A DNA stretch of 64,000 nt from Aureispira sp050633105. Its GTDB lineage: Bacteria > Bacteroidota > Bacteroidia > Chitinophagales > Saprospiraceae. The translations under genes and the position numbers were made by a program. How positions within the stretch are numbered: position 1 is the stretch's first letter; every line of letters begins with the position of its first letter. Of this stretch, positions 1 through 8,711 are shown in pieces. The stretch covers positions 29,337 to 93,336 of the forward strand of contig JBOEFW010000007.1 of NCBI GenBank assembly GCA_050633105.1, in the 5' to 3' direction. Under the pieces are notes generated by a model that saw nothing but the letters and a program-made list of their open reading frames with translations, was not told the origin of the DNA and ran no database searches.

Positions 1-472
1 TCGCTTGATCTACCTTCGTATAATAAACAGGATCAGCGATCGCTAATTCTTCTTGTAAGGCCTTAATTCCTTGCTCTTCTAGCATTTGCAGCAAGTCTTC
101 TCTAATACCAGCAAGTACAGGTGGAAAGACATCCAAGCCCTCACAAACAGCCTTGATGTACAAGCCTGATCCTCCTACCATAACCGCCAAATCCTGTTGT
201 TGATAAAAGGCATTCAAAAAAACTAAAGCATCCCGTTCAAAATCTCCAATGTTATATGCCTGCTGAACAGACAAACTATCTACAAAATGATGAGGTGCAG
301 CAGCCCGCTCAGCTGGACTCGGCTTAGCAGTACCTATTTCCATTTCTTTGTAAAACTGACGAGAATCAGCAGACAAGATTTCTGTTTGATAATGCTGTGC
401 TAGTTGAATCCCTAAAGCGGTTTTTCCACTAGCTGTAGGTCCTGCAACCACCAACAATATTTTTTCTGACAT
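1..472 (-). CDS. miaA: tRNA dimethylallyltransferase MiaA (partial, N-terminal part)
   Basis: MiaA transfers a dimethylallyl group to N6 of A37 in tRNAs that read UNN codons. The visible 157 residues begin at the ATG whose complement is 470-472 and start MSEKILLVVAGPTASGKT, containing the family P-loop (GPTASGKT), followed by SADSRQFYKEMEIGTAKP, the conserved substrate-binding stretch (DSRQ, GTAKP). HHFVD and the GGSGLYIKA motif also match MiaA. The C-terminal half lies beyond the left window edge, so this is a cut by the window and not a truncation. It is divergent from feoA. Identification is firm from the motifs. Confidence 0.95.
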   Translation of the reverse strand, partial: MSEKILLVVAGPTASGKTALGIQLAQHYQTEILSADSRQFYKEMEIGTAKPSPAERAAAPHHFVDSLSVQQAYNIGDFERDALVFLNAFYQQQDLAVMVGGSGLYIKAVCEGLDVFPPVLAGIREDLLQMLEEQGIKALQEELAIADPVYYTKVDQA

Positions 473-672
473 GAATATAGTATTAACATCAAGAGCGATA
501 GAATAGGATTAGAAGGCGAAAGATACAGTTTTTCCAACAGTTTAAGTTCTAGTGTTCTAAATCCTCTAAATTTCTATTCTTAAAGAAAGAACCAAGGTCC
601 TGCAATTCTTTTATTTATACTAAATCTAATTAAAAATACTCTAAGATTGGCTTAATAAATAGAAAACAATTT

Positions 673-717
673 CGTAACCTTGTGGGTACTATTGTCAACT
701 CCTAACACTTGGTTACG
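673..717. promoter_or_regulatory. Imperfect inverted repeat upstream of feoA
   Basis: CGTAACCTTGTG (673-684) and CACTTGGTTACG (706-717) are 12-bp arms that pair except for two central positions, separated by 21 bp. They lie 73 bp before the feoA start in the 317-bp divergent region between miaA and feoA. The spacing of about three helical turns between arm centres would suit two half-sites for a dimeric regulator, or an mRNA hairpin. Nothing ties it to a known iron regulator. The rest of the spacer is A+T rich and shows no gene. Confidence 0.4.
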
Positions 718-789
718 GTAGTTCTAGGATGGGGTCAAGTAATAACATTATGTATTCCCTTCTAAAAAATTTAAAAATCTATTGTAAGT

Positions 790-1014
790 ATGTTATTAAC
801 TGATTTAAAAGTAGGAGAAAAAGCCATTGTAGAACGCTTCGATGATTTAACGGTAGAAGCGGTATTAACCGATATGGGTTGTCCTCAGGGCACCACTATT
901 GAGCTCTACCACAAAGGTTTATTTCGTGGTCCTATTTCTATCAAAACACATACAGGCAGCATTTTGGCCTTGCGTCAATGTGATGCTCAGCAAATGACGA
1001 TGCGTAAATCATGA
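790..1014 (+). CDS. feoA: Ferrous iron transport protein FeoA
   Basis: This is a 74-residue SH3-like cytosolic accessory protein of the Feo ferrous-iron importer, thought to modulate FeoB. The length is typical. The sequence opens LTDLKVGEKAIV and holds DMGCPQGTTIEL, the usual FeoA turn, and GSILALR near the end. The stop overlaps the feoB ATG by four bases (ATGA), so the two are translationally coupled. Identity is supported by both sequence and operon order. Confidence 0.93.
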   Translation: MLLTDLKVGEKAIVERFDDLTVEAVLTDMGCPQGTTIELYHKGLFRGPISIKTHTGSILALRQCDAQQMTMRKS

Positions 1015-3131
1015 GTAATAAAATAGAAGCTGGAAAGGTGGAACGAGTAGCTTTATTAGGCAACCCTAATGCTGGAAAATCATCTTTGTTTAATGGCTTA
1101 ACAGGTTTGCGCCAGAAAGTAGGAAATTATTCTGGAGTAACCATTGATAAAAATATAGGTACTTGGATCTTTAGTACAGGAGAAAAGGTAGAATTATTGG
1201 ATTTGCCAGGCATTTACAGTTTATTTGCCAAAGCTCCTGATGAACGAGTTGTTCTTCCACCGCTCCTAGATCAACAGAACCCAGACCACCCTGATGTTTT
1301 AATTGTTGTTTTAGATGCCAGTCAACTCACCCGTAGTTTACTTTTACTGGATCAAATTCGGACCTTCAATTTTCCAATTGTAGTAGCGCTTAATATGATT
1401 GATATTGCGCAAACACAAGGGGTTACTATTGATGTAGAAACGCTCCAGCAAACACTACAAGTGCCTGTTGTGCCCATCAATGCAAGAGCACAAGAAGGTT
1501 TATTGGCTTTACAAGCAGCGGTATTAGAGTTGCCCCAACAAACAGCAGTAGCAACCTCCCCACCAATAGCAGCAGTTTGGCAAGAAGAATTACAACAAAT
1601 TATTCCCATAGATAGCTTACTTCATGCGAAGTTACTCTTGAGTCAATATGAACAGTTGCCTTTTTTGTCGGAATCACAACGTCAAAGCATTGCCCAATTC
1701 CTTCAAAAACACCAATTAGACATCCTCCATTTACAAACAGAGGATGCTAAAATGCGTTTAGAGAAGCTAGAGCAATTGGCCAATAAAGTCAGCCAAAAAA
1801 CATCTCCCAAAATAACCTTAACAGAGCGCTTAGATCGTCTTCTTTTGCATCCTATTAGTGGTTATTTGGTTTTCTTTTTCTTGTTGTTATTGGTTTTTCA
1901 ATCCATCTTCAACTTAGCCTCAGGTCCAATGGAATGGATTGATGGCAGTTTTGCAGATGCTGCAACTTACTTAAAAGAAGTATTGCCTGCGACCCTATTG
2001 ACGGATTTAATGGTCGATGGAGTTTGGGCAGGAATTGGAGGGATTGTTATTTTTGTTCCCCAGATTGCCATTCTGTTTGGAATCATTGCAATTTTAGAAG
2101 AAACAGGTTATCTCTCTAGGGTCATGTTTTTGACCGATAAAACAATGAGTCGTTTTGGATTGAATGGTAAAAGTATTGTTCCTTTGGTTTCTGGGGCGGC
2201 TTGTGCTGTGCCTGCGATTATGGCGACTCGAAGTATTAGTTCTTGGCGCGAACGCTTGATTACTATTTTTGTAACACCATTGATGAGCTGCTCCGCTCGT
2301 CTTCCTGTTTATATCATCTTTATTAGTTTGATTGTGCCCGCTACAGCCGTTTGGGGGCCCTTTGGTTTACAATCCTTAGTTTTAGGCGGATTGTACTTTG
2401 GTGGCTTTGTGGCAGCGCTGCTTTCTGCGTGGTTGTTTAATAAACTTTGGAAGCCTTCTGAAGAAGAAAAACAAGCTGTTTTTGTGTTAGAATTGCCTTC
2501 TTATAAGTTGCCTCAATGGCGCAGTATTGGAATTACCATTTATCAAAAAACAAGCGAATTTGTAATAGAAGCGGGTAAAATCATTTTAGCTATTTCTATT
2601 ATTTTGTGGGTAATGGCTACTTATGGCCCACCACAAGCCATGTATGAAGCAGAACAAACAGCCGTTGAATTGTATCAAAAGGACCCTAGTTTAGCAGACA
2701 GCGAAGAACAACTCATTGCCTCTCAAAAATTAGAAGCCTCTTTCATTGGTCAAGTAGGTCATTTTATAGAACCTGTCATTCGTCCTTTGGGGTATGATTG
2801 GAAAATTGGAATTGCATTAATTACTTCCTTTGCTGCCCGAGAAGTTTTTGTTTCGACTATGGCGACCATCTACAGTGTCGGCGATGAAGAGGAAGGGCCT
2901 TTATTGGAGAAATTACGCCAAGAAAAACATCCTGAAACGGGCGCTCCTTTGTTTAGTGTAGCGGTTAGCGTTTCTCTCTTAGTTTTTTATCTATTTGCAA
3001 TGCAATGTATGGCTACGTTAGCGATTGTACAACGTGAAACACACAGTTGGAAGTGGCCTATTTTACAATTTGTCTACATGACCGCCTTAGCCTATATAGG
3101 GGCTTGGTTGGCCTATCAACTATTGAGCTAA
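1011..3131 (+). CDS. feoB: Ferrous iron transporter FeoB
   Basis: FeoB imports Fe(II) across the inner membrane. The 706-residue product has an N-terminal G domain with G1 GNPNAGKS (residues 17-24), G3 LDLPG and G4 NMID, a helical GDP-dissociation-inhibitor-like segment around 190-270, then a membrane domain from about 285. The latter includes two inverted gate (nucleoside-recognition) modules, with FVPQIAILFGIIAILEETGY and the conserved SGAACAVPAIMATR containing the Cys of the pore region. Full length for the family. It is coupled to feoA upstream and shares one base (TAATG) with the small Cys-rich gene downstream. Confidence 0.96.
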   Translation: MSNKIEAGKVERVALLGNPNAGKSSLFNGLTGLRQKVGNYSGVTIDKNIGTWIFSTGEKVELLDLPGIYSLFAKAPDERVVLPPLLDQQNPDHPDVLIVVLDASQLTRSLLLLDQIRTFNFPIVVALNMIDIAQTQGVTIDVETLQQTLQVPVVPINARAQEGLLALQAAVLELPQQTAVATSPPIAAVWQEELQQIIPIDSLLHAKLLLSQYEQLPFLSESQRQSIAQFLQKHQLDILHLQTEDAKMRLEKLEQLANKVSQKTSPKITLTERLDRLLLHPISGYLVFFFLLLLVFQSIFNLASGPMEWIDGSFADAATYLKEVLPATLLTDLMVDGVWAGIGGIVIFVPQIAILFGIIAILEETGYLSRVMFLTDKTMSRFGLNGKSIVPLVSGAACAVPAIMATRSISSWRERLITIFVTPLMSCSARLPVYIIFISLIVPATAVWGPFGLQSLVLGGLYFGGFVAALLSAWLFNKLWKPSEEEKQAVFVLELPSYKLPQWRSIGITIYQKTSEFVIEAGKIILAISIILWVMATYGPPQAMYEAEQTAVELYQKDPSLADSEEQLIASQKLEASFIGQVGHFIEPVIRPLGYDWKIGIALITSFAAREVFVSTMATIYSVGDEEEGPLLEKLRQEKHPETGAPLFSVAVSVSLLVFYLFAMQCMATLAIVQRETHSWKWPILQFVYMTALAYIGAWLAYQLLS

Positions 3132-3325
3132 TGGAACTTTGGTATTACATAGAACAAGCGATTATAGGAGGGCTTTTTTTGTTGGCTTGTCGGCAGCTTA
3201 TTCAACTCTTTCGTCCACAAACGGCTGGAGGTTGTGCCAAAGGCTGTGGCAGTAAATGTGCCATAGGCAATTTGGAAAAAGCTATGGAACAATTTGAACT
3301 CGATTTAGAAAACAAATCGTTATAA
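3131..3325 (+). CDS. FeoB-associated small Cys-rich membrane protein
   Basis: This 64-residue protein has one predicted membrane helix (about residues 8-23) followed by a Cys-rich cytosolic tail, GGCAKGCGSKCAIG. That matches the FeoB-associated Cys-rich membrane protein family found as the third gene of Bacteroidota feo operons. The ATG at 3131 is chosen because it overlaps the feoB stop as TAATG; an upstream in-frame ATG at 3047 would lie deep inside feoB. A role in Feo complex assembly or metal sensing is inferred from family and position only. Confidence 0.82.
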   Translation: MELWYYIEQAIIGGLFLLACRQLIQLFRPQTAGGCAKGCGSKCAIGNLEKAMEQFELDLENKSL

Positions 3326-3429
3326 TGGAAGAAGATATTGAGAGCCTATATATACTCAATGCCTAACTTGGCACTAGAATTATTACAAGAAAGCTCAACT
3401 CCTATCCCCCAAGCCGTACATGCTCCTTT

Positions 3430-3571
3430 TGAAAAATGTTAACCGCTTTTGATAAAAAAGCGTTAACAGGTTTTCCCAAAGAGTTTTTATCAATTAAAGC
3501 GACTCAAAGAATTACATCTAGTTTCTCCCGAAATTCTAGAAAAAGAACCACTCTACCTACTCCCAAAATAA
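3430..3571 (+). pseudogene. Remnant of the C-terminal end of an LRR protein
   Basis: No intact frame is present, but two frames together read like the end of the LRR family found at 33-44 kb. One frame gives KALTGFPKEF near 3456-3485; the other, from about 3473, gives FPKSFYQLKRLKELHLVSPE and then ILEKEPLYLLPK with stop TAA at 3569-3571. This corresponds to the intact paralogues' last LRR and cap (LPTYLLDFHQLQALYLPKRL followed by EEDP). The frame change falls near 3473-3485. Upstream bases 3326-3430 contain only short broken frames. I read it as a decayed solo copy about 30 kb from the main cluster. Confidence 0.55.
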
Positions 3572-3573
3572 AA

Positions 3574-3603
3574 GTGGCATAAACACACCTGTGTCTATGC
3601 CAC
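3574..3603 (-). terminator. Hairpin terminator after the SPFH gene
   Basis: GTGGCATA (3574-3581) pairs with TATGCCAC (3596-3603), with a second inner stem ACACA/TGTGT and a CC loop. Read on the minus strand the stem is followed by TTTTATTTT, so it most likely ends the SPFH transcript. On the plus strand the following bases are less U-rich. Confidence 0.8.
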
Positions 3604-3633
3604 CTTCTATTCAAGGGCTCCCAAAAGGAACTT

Positions 3634-4647
3634 TTATAACTTAGCCAATAAGTCTTTCTTCTTGGCGTTGAATTCATCGTCTGTGAGAATGCCCATTTCT
3701 TTGAGTTCTCCTAACTCGCGTAAGGTTTTCATAATTTCCTCCCGACTCATTTTTTCTTCTGGTTGATTACCAGCATTGTTATTGTTTTGATTCTGCTGCT
3801 GCATCATTTGTTGCATCATCATTTGCTGCATCATCAAATCATTACGAGCCCCTTTCATGCCTTCATAATTTCCTCGTTCTGCCGCAATTTTATCCACATC
3901 CATTTGGTTGAGCTGTTGCATCTTATTAAGATGGTCTTGGCTCGTTAAATTAGCTTTTGCCAATTGTTGCATGTGTTCTGTAATGGCAGGAGGCAAAGAA
4001 ACAGAGGTAATCTGAAATTTGGTTAATTCTAAACCAAAGGCTTTCAAATCTTCCTGAATCATAGGGCGAATCGTCTCCCCTAGCTGAGAATATTTAGAAT
4101 AAATGTCAAATGCAGTGGCATCACTCTGGCTCAAGGCTTCTGCAAATTTAGGCACGACTAAATCACGGAAAGCTTCTTCAATTTCATCAACGCGCATGAC
4201 ACTGCTGGTTCCTGCATATTCTCTAAAGAACAATTTAGGATCGGCAATACGAATGAAGTACGTACCAAAAGCACGAACTTCTACACGACCTGCTTCAGGG
4301 TCATTGATAAAAATAGGGTTTGGTGTTCCCCACTTAAAGTTGGTAAATTGCCTTGTACTAACAAAATAAACATCTGCCTTAAAAGGAGAATTAAACCCAT
4401 GTTTCCAAGACTTAAGCTTGGTAAGAATGGGCATGTTCTCTGTTTTGAGACTAAATTTACCTGGATTATAAACATCTGCTATTTGTCCTTCGTTAAGGAA
4501 AATAGCTGCCTGAGATTCTCGGACAATTAGCTGTGCACCATATTTAATAGAAGAGTCCTTGTCAGGAAATTTCCAAATAACGGTATCCTTGTTATTCTCT
4601 TTCCATTCAATTACCTCTAACAACTCATTTTTTAAGAATCCAAACAT
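3634..4647 (-). CDS. SPFH/Band-7 domain protein with C-terminal SHOCT segment
   Basis: The 337-residue protein belongs to the SPFH-type family often annotated as virion core protein-like. The N-terminal two thirds form a prohibitin-like fold: IVRESQAAIFLNEG near residue 42 and YNPGKFSL are typical. There is then an M/Q/N-rich low-complexity stretch (MMQQMMMQQMMQQQ, about 273-286), and a final SHOCT-like segment with LGELKEMGILTDDEFNAKK (about 311-329). No signal peptide is visible. SPFH proteins usually form oligomeric membrane-associated scaffolds; the function here is unknown. SHOCT at the end of such proteins is common and may mediate oligomerisation. Confidence 0.85.
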   Translation of the reverse strand: MFGFLKNELLEVIEWKENNKDTVIWKFPDKDSSIKYGAQLIVRESQAAIFLNEGQIADVYNPGKFSLKTENMPILTKLKSWKHGFNSPFKADVYFVSTRQFTNFKWGTPNPIFINDPEAGRVEVRAFGTYFIRIADPKLFFREYAGTSSVMRVDEIEEAFRDLVVPKFAEALSQSDATAFDIYSKYSQLGETIRPMIQEDLKAFGLELTKFQITSVSLPPAITEHMQQLAKANLTSQDHLNKMQQLNQMDVDKIAAERGNYEGMKGARNDLMMQQMMMQQMMQQQNQNNNNAGNQPEEKMSREEIMKTLRELGELKEMGILTDDEFNAKKKDLLAKL

Positions 4648-4702
4648 AGTTTAATTTACATTTTTAATAAAAAAAATAGCCCAAGGTGTTGTTGGAGCGT
4701 TT

Positions 4703-5083
4703 TTATCCTCCAGTAGCACGACCTAGTGCTTCCATTTGAGTAGCCCAAAACTGTTGTTCTTGTTCTACTTCGTCTGAATCACAAAACGCAGTAATTTCTA
4801 AAATAGTTTCGCCTGTCACTTCTGATCGGCTAATTTTGAAGTCTAAATATTCTTCTTCTCCTGCAAATTCGTCCCACTCTAATCGTAAGTGTTCGTTCTC
4901 TATGTCTTCTAGCGCGGTTGCTTCTTCTTCTTCTCCATCCCACTCAAAAGTAAAACGGTTATCGATAACATTACAGTCATCACAAAACCAGCGAATTAGA
5001 CAATCAGGTGTTGTCAAAAATTTATAAATTATAGTAGGAGAAGCTCTAAATAAGAACTCCATTGTAAATGATACTCTGTCCAT
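4703..5083 (-). CDS. START-like (SRPBCC) domain protein
   Basis: This 126-residue acidic protein begins FTMEFLFRASPTIIYKFLTT, the typical first strand and helix of Bacteroidota START-like proteins, with a conserved WFCDD further on. It covers the whole small alpha/beta helix-grip fold, which binds hydrophobic ligands in relatives. The ligand cannot be told from the sequence. It is transcribed away from the sigma factor gene and lies 55 bp upstream of the SPFH gene on the same strand, so the two may be co-transcribed. Confidence 0.75.
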   Translation of the reverse strand: MDRVSFTMEFLFRASPTIIYKFLTTPDCLIRWFCDDCNVIDNRFTFEWDGEEEEATALEDIENEHLRLEWDEFAGEEEYLDFKISRSEVTGETILEITAFCDSDEVEQEQQFWATQMEALGRATGG

Positions 5084-5546
5084 GAAATATAATCGTTAAT
5101 GGGATTTGCAAAGCTGTCTAATTGTAGGACAGCTGTAAGCTTGCGCATAAAAACGCGAGTAATTGAATAATGGTATGCATCTTACTAAACAGTTAACAGC
5201 AAGTTACTTGTTATGTTTGCAATTTTTGCTGGCCTTCTATCTTGTTATCCTTTTCTAAATAGTTAATCCCTGTTTGAGAAAAGATGGAACAAAAGTTTAG
5301 CCATTGCCCGCAATTAAGAATAAAAAAATGAGTTTTACAAAAAAAAACCGCAAAACATAGTTAATTCTATAAAACTTGACTTAAAGAATTGTTAGGGAAT
5401 AAGATTAAGGAGAGTTAGGCGCTAAATTTGGTAATCATTTATTGATCTCCCCCTCAAAAAAGACTTACATGCCCACAAGTAGCGATGAATATACAATATC
5501 TCAATAAACAACCAAGCAATTCCTTTACAAATTGAATGTTTTTTCG

Positions 5547-5554
5547 TATTTTTG
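5547..5554 (+). promoter_or_regulatory. Candidate Bacteroidota -7 box upstream of the primary sigma gene
   Basis: TATTTTTG matches the TAnnTTTG -7 consensus used by the Bacteroidota housekeeping sigma factor, 109 bp before the rpoD start. A TTG lies at 5532-5534, but the 12-bp gap is shorter than the usual -33/-7 spacing, so only the -7 element is convincing. The remainder of the 580-bp spacer (5084-5663) is A+T rich and I see no gene in it. Confidence 0.45.
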
Positions 5555-5663
5555 TCGGTCAGTCTACTAAATAAGCTACTAATAACGACTTATTAAGGCT
5601 TCATTTAGCATTAATTTCGAACTTTGCTATCATAAATTCAAGTCCAAAAAGAAACAGATCTGT

Positions 5664-6536
5664 ATGAGACAATTAAAAATAACTAAGTCTATTACTAACC
5701 GTGAAAGTCAATCTTTAGAAAAATACCTTCAAGAGATTGGTAAGGTTGACTTGCTCACCCCAGAGGAAGAAGTAGACTTGGCAAAACGCATCAAGCAAGG
5801 CGATCAAATAGCCCTTGAAAAGCTTACTAAGGCCAACTTGCGTTTTGTAGTGTCCGTTGCCAAACAGTATCAAAATCAAGGCCTATCCTTGAGTGACTTG
5901 ATTAATGAAGGTAACTTAGGCTTGATTAAAGCCGCTCAACGTTTTGATGAAACCCGTGGTTTTAAGTTTATTTCTTATGCCGTTTGGTGGATTCGCCAGT
6001 CTATTTTACAAGCATTGGCAGAGCAATCTCGTATTGTGCGTTTGCCGCTCAATAAAGTAGGCTCTCTTAATAAGATCAACAAAGCTTTTTCTAAATTAGA
6101 ACAAGAATACGAACGCGAACCGTCTTCTGACGAATTAGCAGACATCTTAGAAATTCCATCAACAGAAGTAGAAACGACATTAGGAGTAGCTGCTCGCCAC
6201 GTTTCCATGGATGCGCCCTTTGTAGAAGGAGAAGATAACTCTTTGTTGGATGTTTTGGAAAATACGAATACCCCTAAAACAGATTCTCAATTAGAGTACT
6301 TAGAATCTCTTCGCAATGAAATTGAGCGCTCTCTTTGTTCTCTAACTGATCGCCAAAAAGAAGTCATTAAATTGTACTTTGGAATTGGCTTTGAACACCC
6401 CATGTCACTAGAAGATATTGGAGAAAAATTTGGTTTAACCAGAGAACGTGTTCGCCAGATCAAAGACAAAGCAATTAATAAATTGCGTACTTCCTCTTCT
6501 AAGAGTAAATTACTAAAAGCTTATTTGGGACGTTAA
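5664..6536 (+). CDS. rpoD: RNA polymerase sigma factor RpoD-like (primary, sigma-70/SigA)
   Basis: The 290-residue product has the compact form of the Bacteroidota primary sigma factor. Region 1.2 is SLEKYLQEIGKVDLLTPEEE; region 2 has NLRFVVSVAKQYQNQGL, DLINEGNLGLIKAA and FKFISYAVWWIRQSI (core binding and -10 recognition); region 3 follows VRLPLNK; region 4 has PMSLEDIGEKFGLTRERVRQ, the helix-turn-helix for the upstream element. It lacks the acidic region 1.1 and non-conserved insert of E. coli RpoD. A paralogue lies at 11915. It is followed by a strong terminator, so it is probably monocistronic. Confidence 0.93.
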   Translation: MRQLKITKSITNRESQSLEKYLQEIGKVDLLTPEEEVDLAKRIKQGDQIALEKLTKANLRFVVSVAKQYQNQGLSLSDLINEGNLGLIKAAQRFDETRGFKFISYAVWWIRQSILQALAEQSRIVRLPLNKVGSLNKINKAFSKLEQEYEREPSSDELADILEIPSTEVETTLGVAARHVSMDAPFVEGEDNSLLDVLENTNTPKTDSQLEYLESLRNEIERSLCSLTDRQKEVIKLYFGIGFEHPMSLEDIGEKFGLTRERVRQIKDKAINKLRTSSSKSKLLKAYLGR

Positions 6537-6555
6537 TCCAAATAAAAAAACAAGT

Positions 6556-6595
6556 AATCCCTACTGTGTATCAATACACAGTAGGGATTTTTTTT
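6556..6595 (+). terminator. Intrinsic terminator after rpoD
   Basis: A perfect 15-bp stem (6556-6570 pairing with 6575-6589; AATCCCTACTGTGTA) with a TCAA loop runs into a stretch of eight T. It is 20 bp past the rpoD stop. Confidence 0.93.
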
Positions 6596-6798
6596 GTCCT
6601 CTCAACTCCATTCTTTCTTTTTTATAAACAAAAAGAGGTCTTTTAAGTCATAAAAACAGATTTTCGCCTCATTCTATTCTTTTTATTAAACAAATTCTAG
6701 AGTAAGCTATTATATTGAAGTTCTTAAATGGAGGGCCTTAATTATTGGTTCCTCCGTTCTGTAATTATTTTTCCTCACAAATCAACATTTTAATTTTT

Positions 6799-7326
6799 AT
6801 GAAAATTAAGAACTTAATTATCAACGCTCTATTCCTTATGGTTTTATTGACTGCTTTCACTTCTTGTGAAAAAGAAGAGCCAGCAGTAGAATTAGCGACT
6901 AAGACGTACACTTATGACTTCAATACAGGTCAAGCTGCGGCGGCTTATGCTTACAATACAACTACAGGAACACACCCTACTACTTTCAAAGCAGAATTGA
7001 CGCTTAACGAAATGGAAGGTGATGAAACTAAGATCACGGTTAAATTAACAAACCCAGAAGCGGGTCAAACGTATATGGTTCATGCTCATGACAAAGCTGA
7101 TCCTAACACAACAACTAACGGTACTCCTTATATGGAAACGCCAAACGCTGCTGTGTTTGCCATGCCTATCACTGCTGCTGAAGGAGAAAAGTCTTTCACT
7201 TCTAACATGTCTTTTGAGAAATTGACTACAGAATATGAAGGCTTTTTTGTAATTCACGATCCACTACAAGCTATTAATACAGCTGACCCAACTACTTATG
7301 TTATTTTGGGTGATTTTGCTAGATAA
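6799..7326 (+). CDS. Small lipoprotein with CHRD/Cu-Zn SOD-like features
   Basis: The ATG at 6799 gives a 175-residue protein with a lipoprotein signal (MKIKNLIINALFLMVLLTAF then TSCEKEE, Cys about residue 24). The ORF could open earlier at 6745, but only the later start yields a normal signal peptide. The body is a beta-rich domain with LTLNEMEGDETKITVKLTN, YMVHAHDKAD and a final YVILGDFAR, resembling CHRD or SOD-like domains, although the set of metal-ligand histidines is not evident. It is presumably surface or periplasmic. The function is unknown and the fold assignment is tentative. Confidence 0.7.
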   Translation: MKIKNLIINALFLMVLLTAFTSCEKEEPAVELATKTYTYDFNTGQAAAAYAYNTTTGTHPTTFKAELTLNEMEGDETKITVKLTNPEAGQTYMVHAHDKADPNTTTNGTPYMETPNAAVFAMPITAAEGEKSFTSNMSFEKLTTEYEGFFVIHDPLQAINTADPTTYVILGDFAR

Positions 7327-7364
7327 GAATTGCTTAGTTGTTTTTCGCAACTAGACTAATAAAA

Positions 7365-7396
7365 AATGCCCTTGCACGACATTGTGCAAGGGCATT
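7365..7396. terminator. Bidirectional terminator between lipoprotein and TetR gene
   Basis: AATGCCCTTGCAC (7365-7377) pairs perfectly with GTGCAAGGGCATT (7384-7396), with a 6-nt loop. A-runs precede it and a T-rich stretch follows, so it can stop transcripts from both convergent genes. Confidence 0.9.
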
Positions 7397-7419
7397 CTTT
7401 ATTTAAAGAAAAATCAATC

Positions 7420-8043
7420 CTAGGGCTTCATAGCATCCAATACAAACTGGGTAACGGTCTGCTTTCGTTTAACCATAAAGCGCTCCATTCGTTCATCATC
7501 AATCCCTAAGATTCGCTGCAAGACCGTTTGTGCCATAATAGGCAATAGACACAAGGATAAGATATTAACAATCAATTCAGCGGGTTTAAGATCAGATTGG
7601 ATACTCCCCTGCTCTATTCCTTCCTGAATTTGGCTACTAATCAATGGTAGCACCTTCCCAACCAAGCCATCGTCGTATTCCAAAATACTCTGAAAAAGCT
7701 TTTCGGGGTTATTGCTCAATTCATTGATGATAAAATTAGACAAAAAGGGTTCTTCTAAAAATAGGTCAATAGTCAATTCTACCAAGTGTGCTATTTTAGT
7801 TTGTAAATTAGATTCCTCTAAAAATACATCCATCAGCTGAGGAGTAATGGAGCGAACACTTTGAGAAAAGACTTGATCAAACAATTTTTGCTTGGAACGA
7901 AAGTAGTAATGCAACATGGCTTTGTTAACCCCTGCATCATCCGCAATCTCTTGCATCCGTGCTCCTTTTAAGCCTTTTTGATAAAACACTTTCTTAGCTG
8001 CCGCTAATATTTTTTCCTCTGTTGATTGTTTATTAGAATCCAT
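7420..8043 (-). CDS. TetR/AcrR family transcriptional regulator
   Basis: This is a 207-residue TetR-type repressor. The N-terminal DNA-binding domain has EKILAAAKKVFYQKGLKGAR, then MQEIADDAGVNKAMLHYYFR and SKQKLFDQVF, which covers the helix-turn-helix. The larger C-terminal ligand domain carries a four-residue CLLP segment typical of relatives that control efflux or lipid genes. No adjacent efflux gene is present. It is followed on the same strand by no obvious partner, and the 93-residue gene lies upstream of it. Confidence 0.88.
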   Translation of the reverse strand: MDSNKQSTEEKILAAAKKVFYQKGLKGARMQEIADDAGVNKAMLHYYFRSKQKLFDQVFSQSVRSITPQLMDVFLEESNLQTKIAHLVELTIDLFLEEPFLSNFIINELSNNPEKLFQSILEYDDGLVGKVLPLISSQIQEGIEQGSIQSDLKPAELIVNILSLCLLPIMAQTVLQRILGIDDERMERFMVKRKQTVTQFVLDAMKP

Positions 8044-8138
8044 CTTCTTGGTACTACTTATTTTTTCTTCTCATTAAGGGAGTAAGAGCCCTATATTGGC
8101 TCTGTATTTCCTGTAGGTGTTGATTCGTGCAAAAGGGT

Positions 8139-8420
8139 TTAAATAATTTCGTCCCACTCTTCTTCCTCTTGAATGTCTTGATGTTGGTGCAATAATACTT
8201 TTTTACTCTCGTACATTTCTTTAAAGCGTTGTGTAACATCACGCTGAAAAGTGGCGTCAACCAGCAATTTAAGATCATTCAAGCCCTGCAATTGAGCAGA
8301 AGCATCAAATTTAAAGGTCTGTTCCAACATATCCGCCTCAAATTTCACAATAAAGCGTTCATTGTTCTTAAAAACAGTGGTTTTGTATCCTTTAGTATCT
8401 AGGTATCCTATAACTCTCAT
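8139..8420 (-). CDS. Hypothetical protein, 93 aa
   Basis: An ATG-started frame (MRVIGYLDTKGYKTTVFKNN) encodes a soluble 93-residue protein ending in an acidic tail (EEEEWDEII). The N-terminal strand pattern and the phrase FIVKFEADMLEQTFKF suggest a small alpha/beta protein. It lies 95 bp upstream of the tetR gene on the same strand. No family is recognised. The overlapping 74-residue frame at 8054-8278 has poor composition and looks like a shadow. The 291 bp between this gene and the ECF sigma gene holds only A+T-rich promoter-like DNA. Confidence 0.6.
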   Translation of the reverse strand: MRVIGYLDTKGYKTTVFKNNERFIVKFEADMLEQTFKFDASAQLQGLNDLKLLVDATFQRDVTQRFKEMYESKKVLLHQHQDIQEEEEWDEII

Positions 8421-8711
8421 TCTATCTAGTTGTGTAGGGGATGATTCGTATTAATGCTCTAAAGCAAAGCCAAGATAGGGCTAAAAATCAATAAATCCTG
8501 TCACAAGACCATAGTTCTATCGCTTCTTTTTCTTTCAATTATTAATCGATCCACAAAAAAGTCCATTTTTTTAAAGCACAAGGAGCAGCAATACAGGGCA
8601 ATGGTGCGTTTTGTCAACAAAGATGCTTACTTTTAAAAGGATAGTTCTACTCGCTGTTTTTACCGCATCTGAAAAATCAGCTTAGGATTACAGGAAATAA
8701 ATCATTCAAAT

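Noticed and set aside
8054..8278. Minus-strand 74-codon frame overlapping the 93-residue gene
   Set aside because: Basic, Cys/Asn-rich shadow composition; the overlapping frame with the ATG at 8418-8420 is more protein-like.
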